Assembly (NCBI RefSeq): GCF_022763345.1 | Contig: NZ_JALEGS010000012.1 | Coordinates: 62,001-126,000 of the forward strand | Reading direction: 5' to 3' | DNA: 64,000 nt | Source: Phaeodactylibacter sp. | Lineage (GTDB): Bacteria > Bacteroidota > Bacteroidia > Chitinophagales > Saprospiraceae | Shown: piece after piece, positions 1-6,868 of the stretch | Position numbering within the stretch: position 1 is the stretch's first letter | Layout: the number at the start of each line of letters is the position of its first letter | Position numbers and translations under genes: made by a program | Notes under the pieces: generated by a model | What the model saw: only the letters and a program-made list of their open reading frames with translations | What the model was told of the DNA's origin: nothing | Databases searched by the model: none

Positions 1-23
1 GAAAAAGCCGCACTACATCAGAA

Positions 24-227
24 ATGTATGAATTGTTTAAAGTCGAAAAGCAGATGGATATTTCCATTCGTGTGGATAGGATTGTGGAAATGCTTTGCGA
101 TTGCATGTCTAAAACCGACGCTCAGGGAGAGCGCCCAAACATTATTCAACTCATCCAGCAGGGTAAGACTGACGAACAGATATATCGTTTAATTACCTGG
201 CATGGTGTAAAGCAAAGGGATTTATGA
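24..227 (+). CDS. Small hypothetical protein (67 aa)
   Basis: I do not recognise this protein. It is short, mildly acidic, probably helical, and has two cysteines near residue 25 (LCDCM). No signal peptide or membrane segment is visible. Its stop codon overlaps the next start by 4 nt (ATGA), and the following genes are equally tightly packed, which supports it being real and the first visible member of a four-gene operon. The operon may begin left of the window. Given the location it is probably an accessory or early gene of the mobile element; that is inference from position only. Confidence 0.5.
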   Translation: MYELFKVEKQMDISIRVDRIVEMLCDCMSKTDAQGERPNIIQLIQQGKTDEQIYRLITWHGVKQRDL

Positions 228-412
228 TTATCGAAATTTTAGGATTTTTCATCAAGCGGGAAGCGATCGCGGCTGTTACGCCTATTGATGACAAGCTAGA
301 TACGTTTAGTGTGTTCCTTGCTGGTGGAACAATCATTGTTATCGGTGGAACAGGCGATGAGAACATTGAAACCCTTCGCAAAGAATTACTAGATAAATGG
401 ATGAATAGATGA
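224..412 (+). CDS. Small hypothetical protein (62 aa)
   Basis: No family is recognised. The protein starts with a hydrophobic stretch (MIIEILGFFIK) and has a second hydrophobic strand-like segment near residues 30-45 (VFLAGGTIIVIGGT), which looks more like a small alpha/beta fold than a membrane helix. It overlaps the genes on both sides by 4 nt (ATGA at each end), so it is likely translationally coupled in the operon from 24 to 1095. Function is unknown. Coding status rests on the tight packing. Confidence 0.5.
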   Translation: MIIEILGFFIKREAIAAVTPIDDKLDTFSVFLAGGTIIVIGGTGDENIETLRKELLDKWMNR

Positions 413-648
413 TCGAGCAAATAACCATGTACACCATCCGCTGCGACCGTTGCGAGATTACTGCCTTTCAGGATCAGGAAGACACAGCCTGGGACAGCAA
501 AGAAGCTGCCTGGGAGCTGGCCGAAAACCAAGGCTGGGAGAAGATTAACGAGAGACACTACTGCCCCGGCTGCTATGAGATTGATGAGGAAGATGAATTA
601 GTGGTGAAGGCGGGGGTTAGGATTTATTTTGAGCATAAAGCTAAATAA
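409..648 (+). CDS. Small zinc-ribbon-like protein (79 aa)
   Basis: Two Cys pairs are visible: CDRC near residues 12-15 and CPGC about 40 residues later. That spacing fits a zinc-ribbon or treble-clef fold. The protein is acidic (EIDEEDE), with no signal peptide or membrane helix. Small proteins of this type are common in phages and plasmids, where some bind nucleic acid or host proteins; the role here is unknown. It overlaps the upstream gene by 4 nt and lies 3 nt before the next, so it belongs to the same operon. The cysteine pattern makes it a convincing gene, but no specific family is assigned. Confidence 0.6.
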   Translation: MIEQITMYTIRCDRCEITAFQDQEDTAWDSKEAAWELAENQGWEKINERHYCPGCYEIDEEDELVVKAGVRIYFEHKAK

Positions 649-651
649 GGC

Positions 652-1095
652 ATGGAAAATATCACATTCGGAGCAGAGAAGGTAAGGTATAAAGCACCTA
701 GAAAACAAAAAGGGCTAGTCATTCCCTACAGGAACCGGAAGCCAAAAGAACGCAAAAAGCTAAAGACAGTACATCCTAAAGGTGGAGTGTTAGAGCTTAA
801 AAGTATGGAAGCGCCGGAAGGGAGCCAGCAACGCTACCCAATGGGTACAAAGTTGTACCGGGAGCAATGGAGCCGGTTTGCAGATGATAACGAGAGATAC
901 TATTTGTATGAAGATCACTTCCTGGTCTACTGGGTGCAGGAAATAAAGATAGGCGCAAGGATATACAGAAGCGCTTTGCGCAATATCAATAAGTACACAC
1001 CGCAGGAATCAGGGAAAGGTCAAGAATTGATCAGAAAGCAAAAGATAGCCGAAATCAGACCAGATCAAGGTAGGCAGATTAAGATGTTCACCTAA
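652..1095 (+). CDS. Basic hypothetical protein (147 aa)
   Basis: No family is recognised. The N-terminal 60 residues are strongly basic, with many Lys/Arg clusters (for example RNRKPKERKKLK), which could bind nucleic acid. The middle is rich in aromatic residues and may form a small globular domain (RYYLYEDHFLVYWVQEI). It is the last gene of the operon starting at 24, with a 3-nt gap from the zinc-ribbon gene. Its stop codon lies in the string CACCTAACG, and the same string recurs at the stop of the next ORF, where it forms one arm of an attC-like inverted repeat. Confidence 0.5.
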   Translation: MENITFGAEKVRYKAPRKQKGLVIPYRNRKPKERKKLKTVHPKGGVLELKSMEAPEGSQQRYPMGTKLYREQWSRFADDNERYYLYEDHFLVYWVQEIKIGARIYRSALRNINKYTPQESGKGQELIRKQKIAEIRPDQGRQIKMFT

Positions 1096-1171
1096 CGTAT
1101 GGCAGCTACCCACAAGGGGTTAAAACGATTTTTCAGAACACACCGTATTGTGACGGCTCAAATCAATAGTT

Positions 1172-1390
1172 ATGAGATGGCAATCTTTGAAGAAATCTTC
1201 TCCAGTATCTAATTTAAAAGTTGAAATCGCTCACATTTCATCCGGACGCGGCGGACAACGAAAAGATTGGGCTACTGAAGGATGGATCGTTGAAGGTCTA
1301 TGGTCTGTTCGTTACAGACCTGGGATTGGGATAAGCATTAATAGCAAACCTACTCATTACAGGTTTATAGCGCGGTCAAATGGCACCTAA
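1172..1390 (+). CDS. Short ORF ending inside an attC-like repeat (72 aa)
   Basis: No family is recognised. The translation is basic, without signal peptide or membrane segment. The stop codon TAA (1388-1390) lies within the left outer arm (ACCTAAC) of an imperfect inverted repeat. In integron gene cassettes the stop codon often sits in just this place, so the ORF could be a cassette-like insertion. The 76-nt gap before it lacks a clear ribosome-binding site. Coding status is uncertain. Confidence 0.35.
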   Translation: MRWQSLKKSSPVSNLKVEIAHISSGRGGQRKDWATEGWIVEGLWSVRYRPGIGISINSKPTHYRFIARSNGT

Positions 1391-1458
1391 CGCAAGTAAT
1401 ACCCGCAGCCCCCTTTGTACACGAATGCAGATGGTTGCGGGTATTGCGAGTTAGGTGC
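1383..1458 (+). repeat. attC-like imperfect inverted repeat
   Basis: The outer arms GCACCTAAC (1383-1391) and GTTAGGTGC (1450-1458) are perfectly complementary and contain RYYYAAC (ACCTAAC) and GTTRRRY (GTTAGGT), the core forms of integron attC sites. Inner arms (around AATACCCGCA and TGCGGGTATT) also pair, separated from the outer arms by a short mismatched stretch, as in attC. The loop is about 22 nt. No T-tract follows, so it is not a simple terminator. No integron integrase is in the window. A REP-like palindrome is the alternative. Confidence 0.45.
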
Positions 1459-1465
1459 TTTCCTC

Positions 1466-1498
1466 AAAAAAAAATGCCCCGGACAACCGCCCGAGGCA
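1466..1498 (-). terminator. Rho-independent terminator of the ATPase operon
   Basis: On the minus strand, nine pairs (1498-1490 with 1483-1475, two of them G-U) close a 6-nt loop, and nine U residues follow (1474-1466). It lies about 30 nt after the stop codon of the leftward ATPase gene. Confidence 0.85.
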
Positions 1499-1528
1499 CA
1501 AACCCCAAAAAACCAAATGAAAATTCCT

Positions 1529-2137
1529 TTACAGGTCTACCCGCTTAAATAGCCCATAGTGGCTGTTATCACCCCTGGCTTTCGCAGCACGGAACACCCC
1601 ATTGACATACTCCTGCATCTCAATAATGCGGTCGGCACTAGAGGTGCGCACCTGGCTCTTATTCACCAGGGCATCGGTAGCGCCAACCCATACGGTGGAG
1701 GTAAAGCCCCACACCCGAGGCGGCACATCAGCTGGTGAGTGCACCACAAATATAATATCCAACATCCGGTGCCGGAAATCCAGCAGCATTTGCCGAAAAT
1801 ACTTATTGTCGTCCACAGCGCTATTGATGTAGCCCCGGCAGTCATCGAAAATAATCATCCCGTCCCTGTAGTTGCGGTAGATGTGCTCAAACACCCGGTT
1901 CTTATTCCGCCCTTCCTCATACCGGCCGGCAATCACCTGCCGGATGCCCTTTGGGAAAGTCATCTTCTTTTGGTGCGTGATATCTACTTCCGGATAAGGG
2001 CGCCAGATTTTGGGCATACCGTTGTAGGTGACCGCCAGGGCTCTTGCCCCAATGCCTTTTACGATCTTCTCACAGAAGGTAGACTTTCCAGTACCGTTCC
2101 TACCGATCACTATTGTGATTTGGGCGTCTCGCTGCAT
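1529..2137 (-). CDS. P-loop ATPase, putative genome-packaging ATPase of a tailless phage
   Basis: This 202-aa protein has a Walker A motif at residues 12-20 (GRNGTGKST), a hydrophobic strand ending in two acidic residues as Walker B (IIFDD, 95-99) and a further strand ending in a polar residue (VVHS, 131-134), as in FtsK/HerA-type ATPases. There is no membrane segment, which argues against a Zot-type assembly protein. The compact size is like packaging ATPases of PM2- or PRD1-type phages and much smaller than a terminase large subunit. It is last in a leftward operon whose genes overlap by 26-38 nt, and it is followed by a terminator. The P-loop ATPase call is firm; the packaging role is inferred from context. 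Confidence 0.75.
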   Translation of the reverse strand: MQRDAQITIVIGRNGTGKSTFCEKIVKGIGARALAVTYNGMPKIWRPYPEVDITHQKKMTFPKGIRQVIAGRYEEGRNKNRVFEHIYRNYRDGMIIFDDCRGYINSAVDDNKYFRQMLLDFRHRMLDIIFVVHSPADVPPRVWGFTSTVWVGATDALVNKSQVRTSSADRIIEMQEYVNGVFRAAKARGDNSHYGLFKRVDL

Positions 2138-2708
2138 CTTGCTGTTTTTTGGCTTCTTCTGCTTCTGCTTTCTTCTTCGCCCGGACGTCCGCCTGTACCT
2201 TGGTCGCCATCATACCGTACTTGCCCAGGAGCAGGAAGGCTAAGGCAAACTCCAGGCTGAATTTCACCTGGTACTTATTGATGAGCGCAGCGGTCAGGGC
2301 TACTTCATAGTCGTCTTCCTCCGACTTCTTTTTGCGCATCCGGTATTTGCTGGGGTCTTCCTTGGCGATTATCCCGCCAATCCAAGCCATAGATTTGTCC
2401 AGCTGAATCAGCATCAGCTCCGCCCAGAATTTGTGCTCCTGGGTATAGTTCAGGTCGCGCAGGTGGCCTTTGTCTTCATCTGAAATATCTATATCAGGGT
2501 CAACATATGGCTCATCAGGTATTTCAATCTCCGGTACATCGATGACTTCCTTTTCCCGTTTCATGTGCGAAAGGAAATCCCGCATATCGTCGTCAATCTC
2601 GGTCTTCATAGCGAAGAAATCCTCCGGCGGCGGCATATTGCTGCCCGCTTTTGCTGCTTCGGTTTCCGGGCTATTCTTCTTCGTCTTTTCCTTCGTTGAG
2701 GGCTCCAT
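2100..2708 (-). CDS. Hypothetical phage protein, acidic with charged C-terminus (202 aa)
   Basis: No family is recognised. The first 90 residues are highly charged and Pro/Glu/Asp-rich, probably disordered. A hydrophobic segment follows near residues 147-165 (FALAFLLLGKYGMMA), then a Lys/Ala/Glu-rich tail that looks like a helix or coiled coil. It could be membrane-associated. It overlaps the upstream gene by 38 nt and the ATPase gene by 38 nt, so expression is probably coupled. The conserved-looking arrangement with the ATPase suggests a partner in packaging or assembly, but this is inference. Confidence 0.65.
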   Translation of the reverse strand: MEPSTKEKTKKNSPETEAAKAGSNMPPPEDFFAMKTEIDDDMRDFLSHMKREKEVIDVPEIEIPDEPYVDPDIDISDEDKGHLRDLNYTQEHKFWAELMLIQLDKSMAWIGGIIAKEDPSKYRMRKKKSEEDDYEVALTAALINKYQVKFSLEFALAFLLLGKYGMMATKVQADVRAKKKAEAEEAKKQQDAARRPNHNSDR

Positions 2709-3036
2709 CTTGCTCTGCTTTTTTGAGTAGTTCGTCTAAGCTGTGCTTAGCATTGATTGTGTACCGTGCCAGTTGGGCATCGTAGCCGACCGTCAGGATG
2801 TGGGGCACCATTACCTGTACCTCAGTGCCATCCACATCGGTACGCATCGGCATAATGGCGAAGATGCAGTTTACATCCTCCCTGTTGAGCAGCCCGCCTT
2901 CGCTTATCGGCTTATTGTACTTTTCCAAAAAGCCCAGCATCGGCGGGGTAATCATTTGTACCACCTGCTGAATCATCTTGCTGGGGTCGCCCGTCAGCCC
3001 CTTCAGGGCATTAAGCATTTGCAGTCCTTTGAGCAT
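2671..3036 (-). CDS. Hypothetical phage protein (121 aa)
   Basis: No family is recognised. The N-terminal third is helical and Met/Leu-rich (residues 1-40); the middle looks like beta strands (VNCIFAIMPMRTDVDGTEVQ); the C-terminus is acidic. No signal peptide or transmembrane helix is evident. It overlaps the regulator gene upstream by 26 nt and the next gene by 38 nt, placing it second in the leftward operon that ends with the ATPase. Function unknown. Confidence 0.65.
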   Translation of the reverse strand: MLKGLQMLNALKGLTGDPSKMIQQVVQMITPPMLGFLEKYNKPISEGGLLNREDVNCIFAIMPMRTDVDGTEVQVMVPHILTVGYDAQLARYTINAKHSLDELLKKAEQDGALNEGKDEEE

Positions 3037-3277
3037 GAGTTGTGAGTTTGAACACCTGTAACGGGCGCGGCTCTATAATCCAGTCTTTCCGGACCAGCCC
3101 TTCGCTTTCCAGGCTTTCCAGGGCTCGGCGTATGCGCCTTTCCAGGTTATGCTTCTCTCTGCTGTCCAGCTCTCTGCCCGCTATTGAGTGCACCAAAGCC
3201 GGTACAGACATCTGGTCTTTACCAAGCTCGTTCAGCACTGTTTGGCACAAGGCAGTACCGTACAACTTGAAAAGCAT
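3011..3277 (-). CDS. Winged-helix DNA-binding protein, putative phage regulator (88 aa)
   Basis: The sequence has a helix-turn-helix-like arrangement (NELGKDQMSVPALVHSI, then RRIRRALESLESEGLVRKD) followed by a strand-rich wing, as in small winged-helix regulators. I chose the ATG at 3277 because a longer frame upstream would run antisense through the divergent gene starting at 3360. It is the first gene of the leftward operon (regulator, two unknowns, ATPase) and is divergent from the rightward block, a typical place for a phage switch protein. The regulatory role is inferred from fold and position. Confidence 0.65.
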   Translation of the reverse strand: MLFKLYGTALCQTVLNELGKDQMSVPALVHSIAGRELDSREKHNLERRIRRALESLESEGLVRKDWIIEPRPLQVFKLTTHAQRTANA

Positions 3278-3359
3278 AAACAAATAAATTATTAATGTAT
3301 CATTATGCACCACAATGTAACTATTTTGTTTATATCTTGTGTGCAAAACCGTACAGGAT
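3278..3359. promoter_or_regulatory. Divergent control region between the two phage operons
   Basis: This 82-bp AT-rich stretch separates the leftward regulator/ATPase operon from the rightward block and must hold at least one promoter for each. I see no exact TAnnTTTG box on either strand and no clear long operator repeat. It is the natural binding site for the adjacent winged-helix protein. Confidence 0.5.
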
Positions 3360-3647
3360 ATGGCACTCTCCTTTAAGGAAAAAACTGTCTCATCTACCCG
3401 AAAAAGGGTAGACGGCGTTATACAGGTCAAAGACTTTTGGGGCGACGTACAGAAGGAGTTCGGGTTCCGCATCGTATCGCGCGTAGAAATGGATGACGAA
3501 CTAATCAAGGCTGCGGCGGAAGAAATCGTTGCCCGGTACGATGAAGCGAAGAAGAAAACCGAGGAATCCATTTGGGCCAGTCTACGCCTGAAAAGGCTGA
3601 ACGGAAATGCTTACATCAAAAAGACGGAACAACATGACGAAAGCTGA
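3360..3647 (+). CDS. Hypothetical phage protein (95 aa)
   Basis: No family is recognised. I prefer the ATG at 3360, preceded by ACAGGAT, over an upstream GTG at 3339. The protein is charged and probably helical at its C-terminus (AAEEIVARYDEAKKKTEE), with no signal peptide or membrane segment. It is the first rightward gene after the divergent control region and overlaps the next gene by 14 nt. Position suggests a small early or regulatory protein; function unknown. Confidence 0.6.
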   Translation: MALSFKEKTVSSTRKRVDGVIQVKDFWGDVQKEFGFRIVSRVEMDDELIKAAAEEIVARYDEAKKKTEESIWASLRLKRLNGNAYIKKTEQHDES

Positions 3648-4101
3648 ACAACTACGAGCCGAATACAACCGGACCTTTTTCCCGGATGGCCGCAACGTCA
3701 ACCCCCATGCGCGTATGTTCATAGAGCAGGCCAGTATCAGCATCGACGGCGAAGTGTTCGAGCTGCCCCGCATTGCGGTGTCTCCAGTGACCAATATGCA
3801 CGACTTGGTGCGCCTGACCATCGCCTACCTTCAAAATCTACCGGCTGACGTCAAAGAGCGGGCGCTGCCACCAGCTGAGAAAAAGGAAAGGCTGATCGGG
3901 TATGAAGATATGACCTACCGTGGCACGAAGTATCTGCTTCGGCATTCAGTGCTGGATGGCGAAGATATATTCCTGATTAAGCGAAGCCAGGAAGAAGAAA
4001 AAGACCCAAACAAAGAACTCAACCCGAGCAGCCCGGCACACCGGGCAATCGTGAAGCAATACCGAAAGCTCCTCAATGACCGGCAATCGGAGGAGGAGTA
4101 G
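3634..4101 (+). CDS. Hypothetical phage protein (155 aa)
   Basis: No family is recognised. The ATG at 3634 is chosen over one at 3607 because the longer start would extend the overlap with the upstream gene without adding plausible sequence. The N-terminus is hydrophilic; the middle has alternating short hydrophobic strands; the C-terminal 30 residues are Glu/Lys/Asn/Pro-rich and probably disordered. It ends about 50 nt before a strong terminator, so the genes 3360-4101 form a short separate transcription unit before the structural block. Confidence 0.6.
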   Translation: MTKAEQLRAEYNRTFFPDGRNVNPHARMFIEQASISIDGEVFELPRIAVSPVTNMHDLVRLTIAYLQNLPADVKERALPPAEKKERLIGYEDMTYRGTKYLLRHSVLDGEDIFLIKRSQEEEKDPNKELNPSSPAHRAIVKQYRKLLNDRQSEEE

Positions 4102-4150
4102 AAAGCATACCTGATTTTCTTCTGTGCACCTTTTGGGTGGCATGAGGATG

Positions 4151-4181
4151 GCCCTGGGCATTTCCGCTCAGGGCTTTTTTT
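4151..4181 (+). terminator. Rho-independent terminator before the structural genes
   Basis: GCCCTGGGC (4151-4159) pairs with GCTCAGGGC (4166-4174) around a 6-nt loop, and seven T residues follow. The left arm is identical to that of the terminator at 24792, at the other end of the rightward block. Confidence 0.9.
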
Positions 4182-4353
4182 GTCATGCGGGCATCCCGAC
4201 CCACGCCCGCGTGAGCCCTACCGTGCACGTCAGGACTGATGGAAACCGCACGACTACCGTTGCCGTGAAAGTGTTGTAGGCGTGCCGCCCGTTTCGTGAT
4301 ATTGTGGACTAATAATTATGTCAATAATCGACTGTTCACCAACCACAAGAAAA

Positions 4354-5013
4354 ATGGTTCGACGCACGAAACTTCCGGCTAATCTCGCCGCTGCTGCTCC
4401 TGCCAACAACGGTGCTTCCCAGCAGAAGACCGTTGAGGCGCAGAGCAATATGATCGGCCGCCCGACTGTCAACGTCAGCGAACGCGCTGACAACCGGGTA
4501 ATCCAGTCTGTACAGACTGACCCTTATTTCGCTATCAAGGTTTCCACCAAGGACGCCACCGAACCGCAGCAGGTTATCCTGTTTGACGGCTCGCAAGGCT
4601 ACCAGCTGGGCTATACCCAGTTTGTTGGCCCTGACGTGGAAATCTCTGGCCTGACTTCGCACTATCAGTTCATCCTGAACGATATGGTGCACAACAGCTC
4701 CTACCTTGATATGCTGAAAATGCGCATCACGGAGCATGGCAACGAAAACAACAACTGCTGCGCCACCAACGCGCTTGAGCAGTATGCCCGCCCGATCGAA
4801 ATCTATGACGCAAGCAAGGGCTCCAAGCCCCGCCTGCTGAAGACGATCTTCCCGGATATGGGCGTGCATGAGGGGCAGTACCAGCTCAACATCAACACCT
4901 TTGCGAACGACATCATCATCACGAACCGGACTGCCTTCGTCTACATGCAGGAGCCTGGTATCACAGTCACCTGGGGCTTCTACCAGGTAGCTGAGTTGGG
5001 CCGTAAGCAATAA
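4354..5013 (+). CDS. Putative major capsid protein (219 aa)
   Basis: The identity is inferred, not recognised. The gene opens the structural block right after a terminator. The protein has a short basic, Ala-rich N-terminus (VRRTKLPANLAAAAPANN) and then a strand-rich body without membrane helices, as expected of a jelly-roll capsid protein. Length is near that of the PM2 major capsid protein (about 269 aa) and could hold a compact double or a single jelly roll. The ATG at 4354 has the A-rich upstream context common in Bacteroidota; an in-frame ATG at 4318 would add 12 residues. The following genes encode small membrane proteins, as in phages with an internal membrane. A vertex or other virion protein is the alternative. 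Confidence 0.5.
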   Translation: MVRRTKLPANLAAAAPANNGASQQKTVEAQSNMIGRPTVNVSERADNRVIQSVQTDPYFAIKVSTKDATEPQQVILFDGSQGYQLGYTQFVGPDVEISGLTSHYQFILNDMVHNSSYLDMLKMRITEHGNENNNCCATNALEQYARPIEIYDASKGSKPRLLKTIFPDMGVHEGQYQLNINTFANDIIITNRTAFVYMQEPGITVTWGFYQVAELGRKQ

Positions 5014-5028
5014 CCCGAAGCCGGAAGG

Positions 5029-5328
5029 ATGAGCTTAATTGTTGACACAAGCGGCGCATTGGACCTTCAAAATCCTAATGCGATGAGCCCTGCCCCGACT
5101 GCAAACCGGGGCAGGGGCTTCCTCAATTGGCTGGGCAACAACTATAAGGATGTTGCGCAGACAGCTGTGAACGTTGCTTGCTTGTTCAACCCCGAAAAGT
5201 GCCCTCAAGGCGGCACTACGGTGGTGCAACCGCAACCGCAGCAACAGCCCTCCGGCCCGTCAATTTACATCATCCTCGCAGTGGTCGTCGTCGTGGCGAT
5301 ACTGCTTATCGTCATACTGAAAAAATAG
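5029..5328 (+). CDS. Small phage protein with C-terminal membrane anchor (99 aa)
   Basis: The first 75 residues are hydrophilic and end in a Gln/Pro-rich linker. Residues 77-97 are a strongly hydrophobic helix (IYIILAVVVVVAILLIVILKK) with a terminal lysine pair, giving a tail-anchored topology. It follows the putative capsid gene by 15 nt with a good upstream context (GGAAGGATG). Probably a virion membrane protein; this is inferred from the cluster of like proteins around it. Confidence 0.65.
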   Translation: MSLIVDTSGALDLQNPNAMSPAPTANRGRGFLNWLGNNYKDVAQTAVNVACLFNPEKCPQGGTTVVQPQPQQQPSGPSIYIILAVVVVVAILLIVILKK

Positions 5329-5330
5329 GC

Positions 5331-5612
5331 ATGGACAGATTGCAACAAGAGGTCGCGCTGAAAAACCAGTACATCGACGCTCTGAATCAGAACAGCAATA
5401 ATGCTTACGCCTACCAGAGTGGTCTGCCGACCGACGATGGGCGTGCAATTGCGCAGGCTAAGCTGGATAACACCGCCGCTGGCCCCGTGCCTGACCCTAT
5501 GACTAAGGATGAGCAGGCGGAGAAGAAGCAAACTTGGAAAACCATAGGCATCGTGGTGGGCATTCTTGCCCTGGCGTTCGCGCTGTGGAAATTCAAAATC
5601 ATCAAAATCTAA
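5331..5612 (+). CDS. Small phage protein with C-terminal membrane anchor (93 aa)
   Basis: The N-terminal 70 residues are polar with a helical start (DRLQQEVALKNQYIDALNQN), and residues 73-89 form a hydrophobic helix followed by lysines. The start at 5331 lies 2 nt after the upstream stop; a longer in-frame extension would overlap the previous gene fully and is rejected. It has the same tail-anchored layout as its neighbour and is probably a virion membrane protein. Confidence 0.65.
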   Translation: MDRLQQEVALKNQYIDALNQNSNNAYAYQSGLPTDDGRAIAQAKLDNTAAGPVPDPMTKDEQAEKKQTWKTIGIVVGILALAFALWKFKIIKI

Positions 5613-5617
5613 GCGAA

Positions 5618-5734
5618 ATGAGCGCAAGTACCATTTTCAAGGCATTCGTGCCGGTATTCCTGGCTATTGTCCTGGGAACCCTTACGGCGATGTACATCGC
5701 TGACAAAGTAGAGGAAAAGAAAGCTGCGCAGTAA
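5618..5734 (+). CDS. Very small membrane protein (38 aa)
   Basis: A single hydrophobic helix (about residues 9-28, VFLAIVLGTLTAMYIA) is followed by a charged tail (DKVEEKKAAQ). It starts 5 nt after the previous stop. Mini-proteins with one membrane helix are typical of phages with an internal membrane. Coding status is supported by packing between two similar genes. Confidence 0.55.
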   Translation: MSASTIFKAFVPVFLAIVLGTLTAMYIADKVEEKKAAQ

Positions 5735-5770
5735 GCGAAGCCTTCATTACTCACGCAAAATCAAAGCCTG

Positions 5771-5911
5771 ATGGGCGAGATTCTTGAACTTATCCGAAAC
5801 GGTATTACCGTCAACATCGCATTCGACGTCGAGAGTGCAGTCATTCTTGGGCTTGTACTCCTGGCTGCAGGCGTGTTGATCATGACCGTGTATGCGAAAA
5901 TCCTGACCTGA
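5771..5911 (+). CDS. Very small membrane protein (46 aa)
   Basis: A polar start (MGEILELIRNGITVN) is followed by one hydrophobic helix at about residues 22-41 (ESAVILGLVLLAAGVLIMTV). Its stop codon shares one base with the start of the next gene (TGATG), so the two are probably translationally coupled. Function unknown; likely a membrane component of the virion. Confidence 0.6.
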   Translation: MGEILELIRNGITVNIAFDVESAVILGLVLLAAGVLIMTVYAKILT

Positions 5912-6294
5912 TGAATAAGACCGTAGGCATCATTATCGCAGTAGTCATTGCCCTGCTTGGGCTCGGCTTGGTCTTCTATCGCCGAAACGATGGAGGGAGC
6001 AACCCTATTACTGGCGGCGGCTGCATATCTGTGCCTTCAGATTTTCTCAGCTGGTCGGGCAGCTTCTTGTCAACGGATTGGGGCGCATACGGTGCCGCCA
6101 GGCAGCAATATCTCGGGATGGACCCCGATGATGAAGCCCAGCGGAACTTCGTAGATGGCTTTTTCAAGTCTATCAACGTAGAGCCCCGAAGCAATTACGT
6201 GAAGCACTTCGCAAGGGAGATCAAGGCTTACATTAATTCAACCTCAGCACTCCCGCATTGGGAAATCCCGGTTGCCGGGTACATGCGGTGCTGA
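5911..6294 (+). CDS. Phage protein with N-terminal membrane anchor (127 aa)
   Basis: A hydrophobic helix at residues 4-22 (VGIIIAVVIALLGLGLVFY) followed by RR gives a likely inside-C topology. A soluble domain of about 100 residues with two Cys (near residue 37 and the C-terminal one) follows. No family is recognised. The start overlaps the preceding small gene by 1 nt. Probably a membrane-bound virion or assembly protein. Confidence 0.6.
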   Translation: MNKTVGIIIAVVIALLGLGLVFYRRNDGGSNPITGGGCISVPSDFLSWSGSFLSTDWGAYGAARQQYLGMDPDDEAQRNFVDGFFKSINVEPRSNYVKHFAREIKAYINSTSALPHWEIPVAGYMRC

Positions 6295-6310
6295 TTAACC
6301 ACAACACAAC

Positions 6311-6868
6311 ATGGATACGATCCAGAGCAAAGTTCCAGGTGGATATGAACCGCAGGTGCAGTTGTCTGATGGCAAAGTAGTCGGCTTGGTCGATTACGTG
6401 AAGACCCTCACCAGCGCAACCACCGGCAACCCCGGCGACGTAGTAGACGTCGTGCACATCAGCGATAGCGTTGGAAGCTCGGCTGTCACAGTCGATACTT
6501 ACGCCTTCTCTGAGCAGGCACCCCCTGCTAAGGTGCTGCATGTGCCTACCCTTGAAGAACTCGGCTTCGATGCCGCCAACTACGAGATGAAGGGCATCCT
6601 TATCGTCAATGCCCGGACGAACGCCCCGGACAAAGATGTACGGGTGCGACTGGTGCAGGCTTCCGGCAAGGAGGTCGCAGCCAGCGAAGTGGCAGCAACG
6701 CTGACTTCTTCTTCTCAGGATGTGATCGTGAAAAGCTCAGCTGCTTTCGCAATCACTCCCGGCGAGGCTTACGCGCATGATATCCGGCTGGTAACGGCGG
6801 GAGGCGGCGACAACGCCGTAATGCAAAGCAAAAGCCTGCTGATTCAAGTCGTGAAAAAAGCAGCATAA
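6311..6868 (+). CDS. Structural-type protein, first of a tandem duplicated pair (185 aa)
   Basis: No family is recognised, but the protein is clearly paralogous to the next gene. Both begin with GGY-PQVQLS followed by K/NKVVGLVDYxKTL near residues 10-32, and both share a later VPTLxELG and a C-terminal strand-rich region. The body is rich in beta-type residues with no membrane helix or signal peptide, like a capsid, penton or spike-base protein. The two genes overlap by 1 nt. Two related copies side by side may form hetero-oligomers in the virion; this is inference. Confidence 0.65.
   Translation: MDTIQSKVPGGYEPQVQLSDGKVVGLVDYVKTLTSATTGNPGDVVDVVHISDSVGSSAVTVDTYAFSEQAPPAKVLHVPTLEELGFDAANYEMKGILIVNARTNAPDKDVRVRLVQASGKEVAASEVAATLTSSSQDVIVKSSAAFAITPGEAYAHDIRLVTAGGGDNAVMQSKSLLIQVVKKAA

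Noticed and set aside
1089..1172. A second attC-like site after the 652-1095 gene
   Set aside because: CACCTAACG is present but no complementary GTTAGG arm follows.
1739..2260. Long plus-strand frame (173 aa) across the ATPase operon
   Set aside because: It lies antisense to two real minus-strand genes and encodes no recognisable protein.
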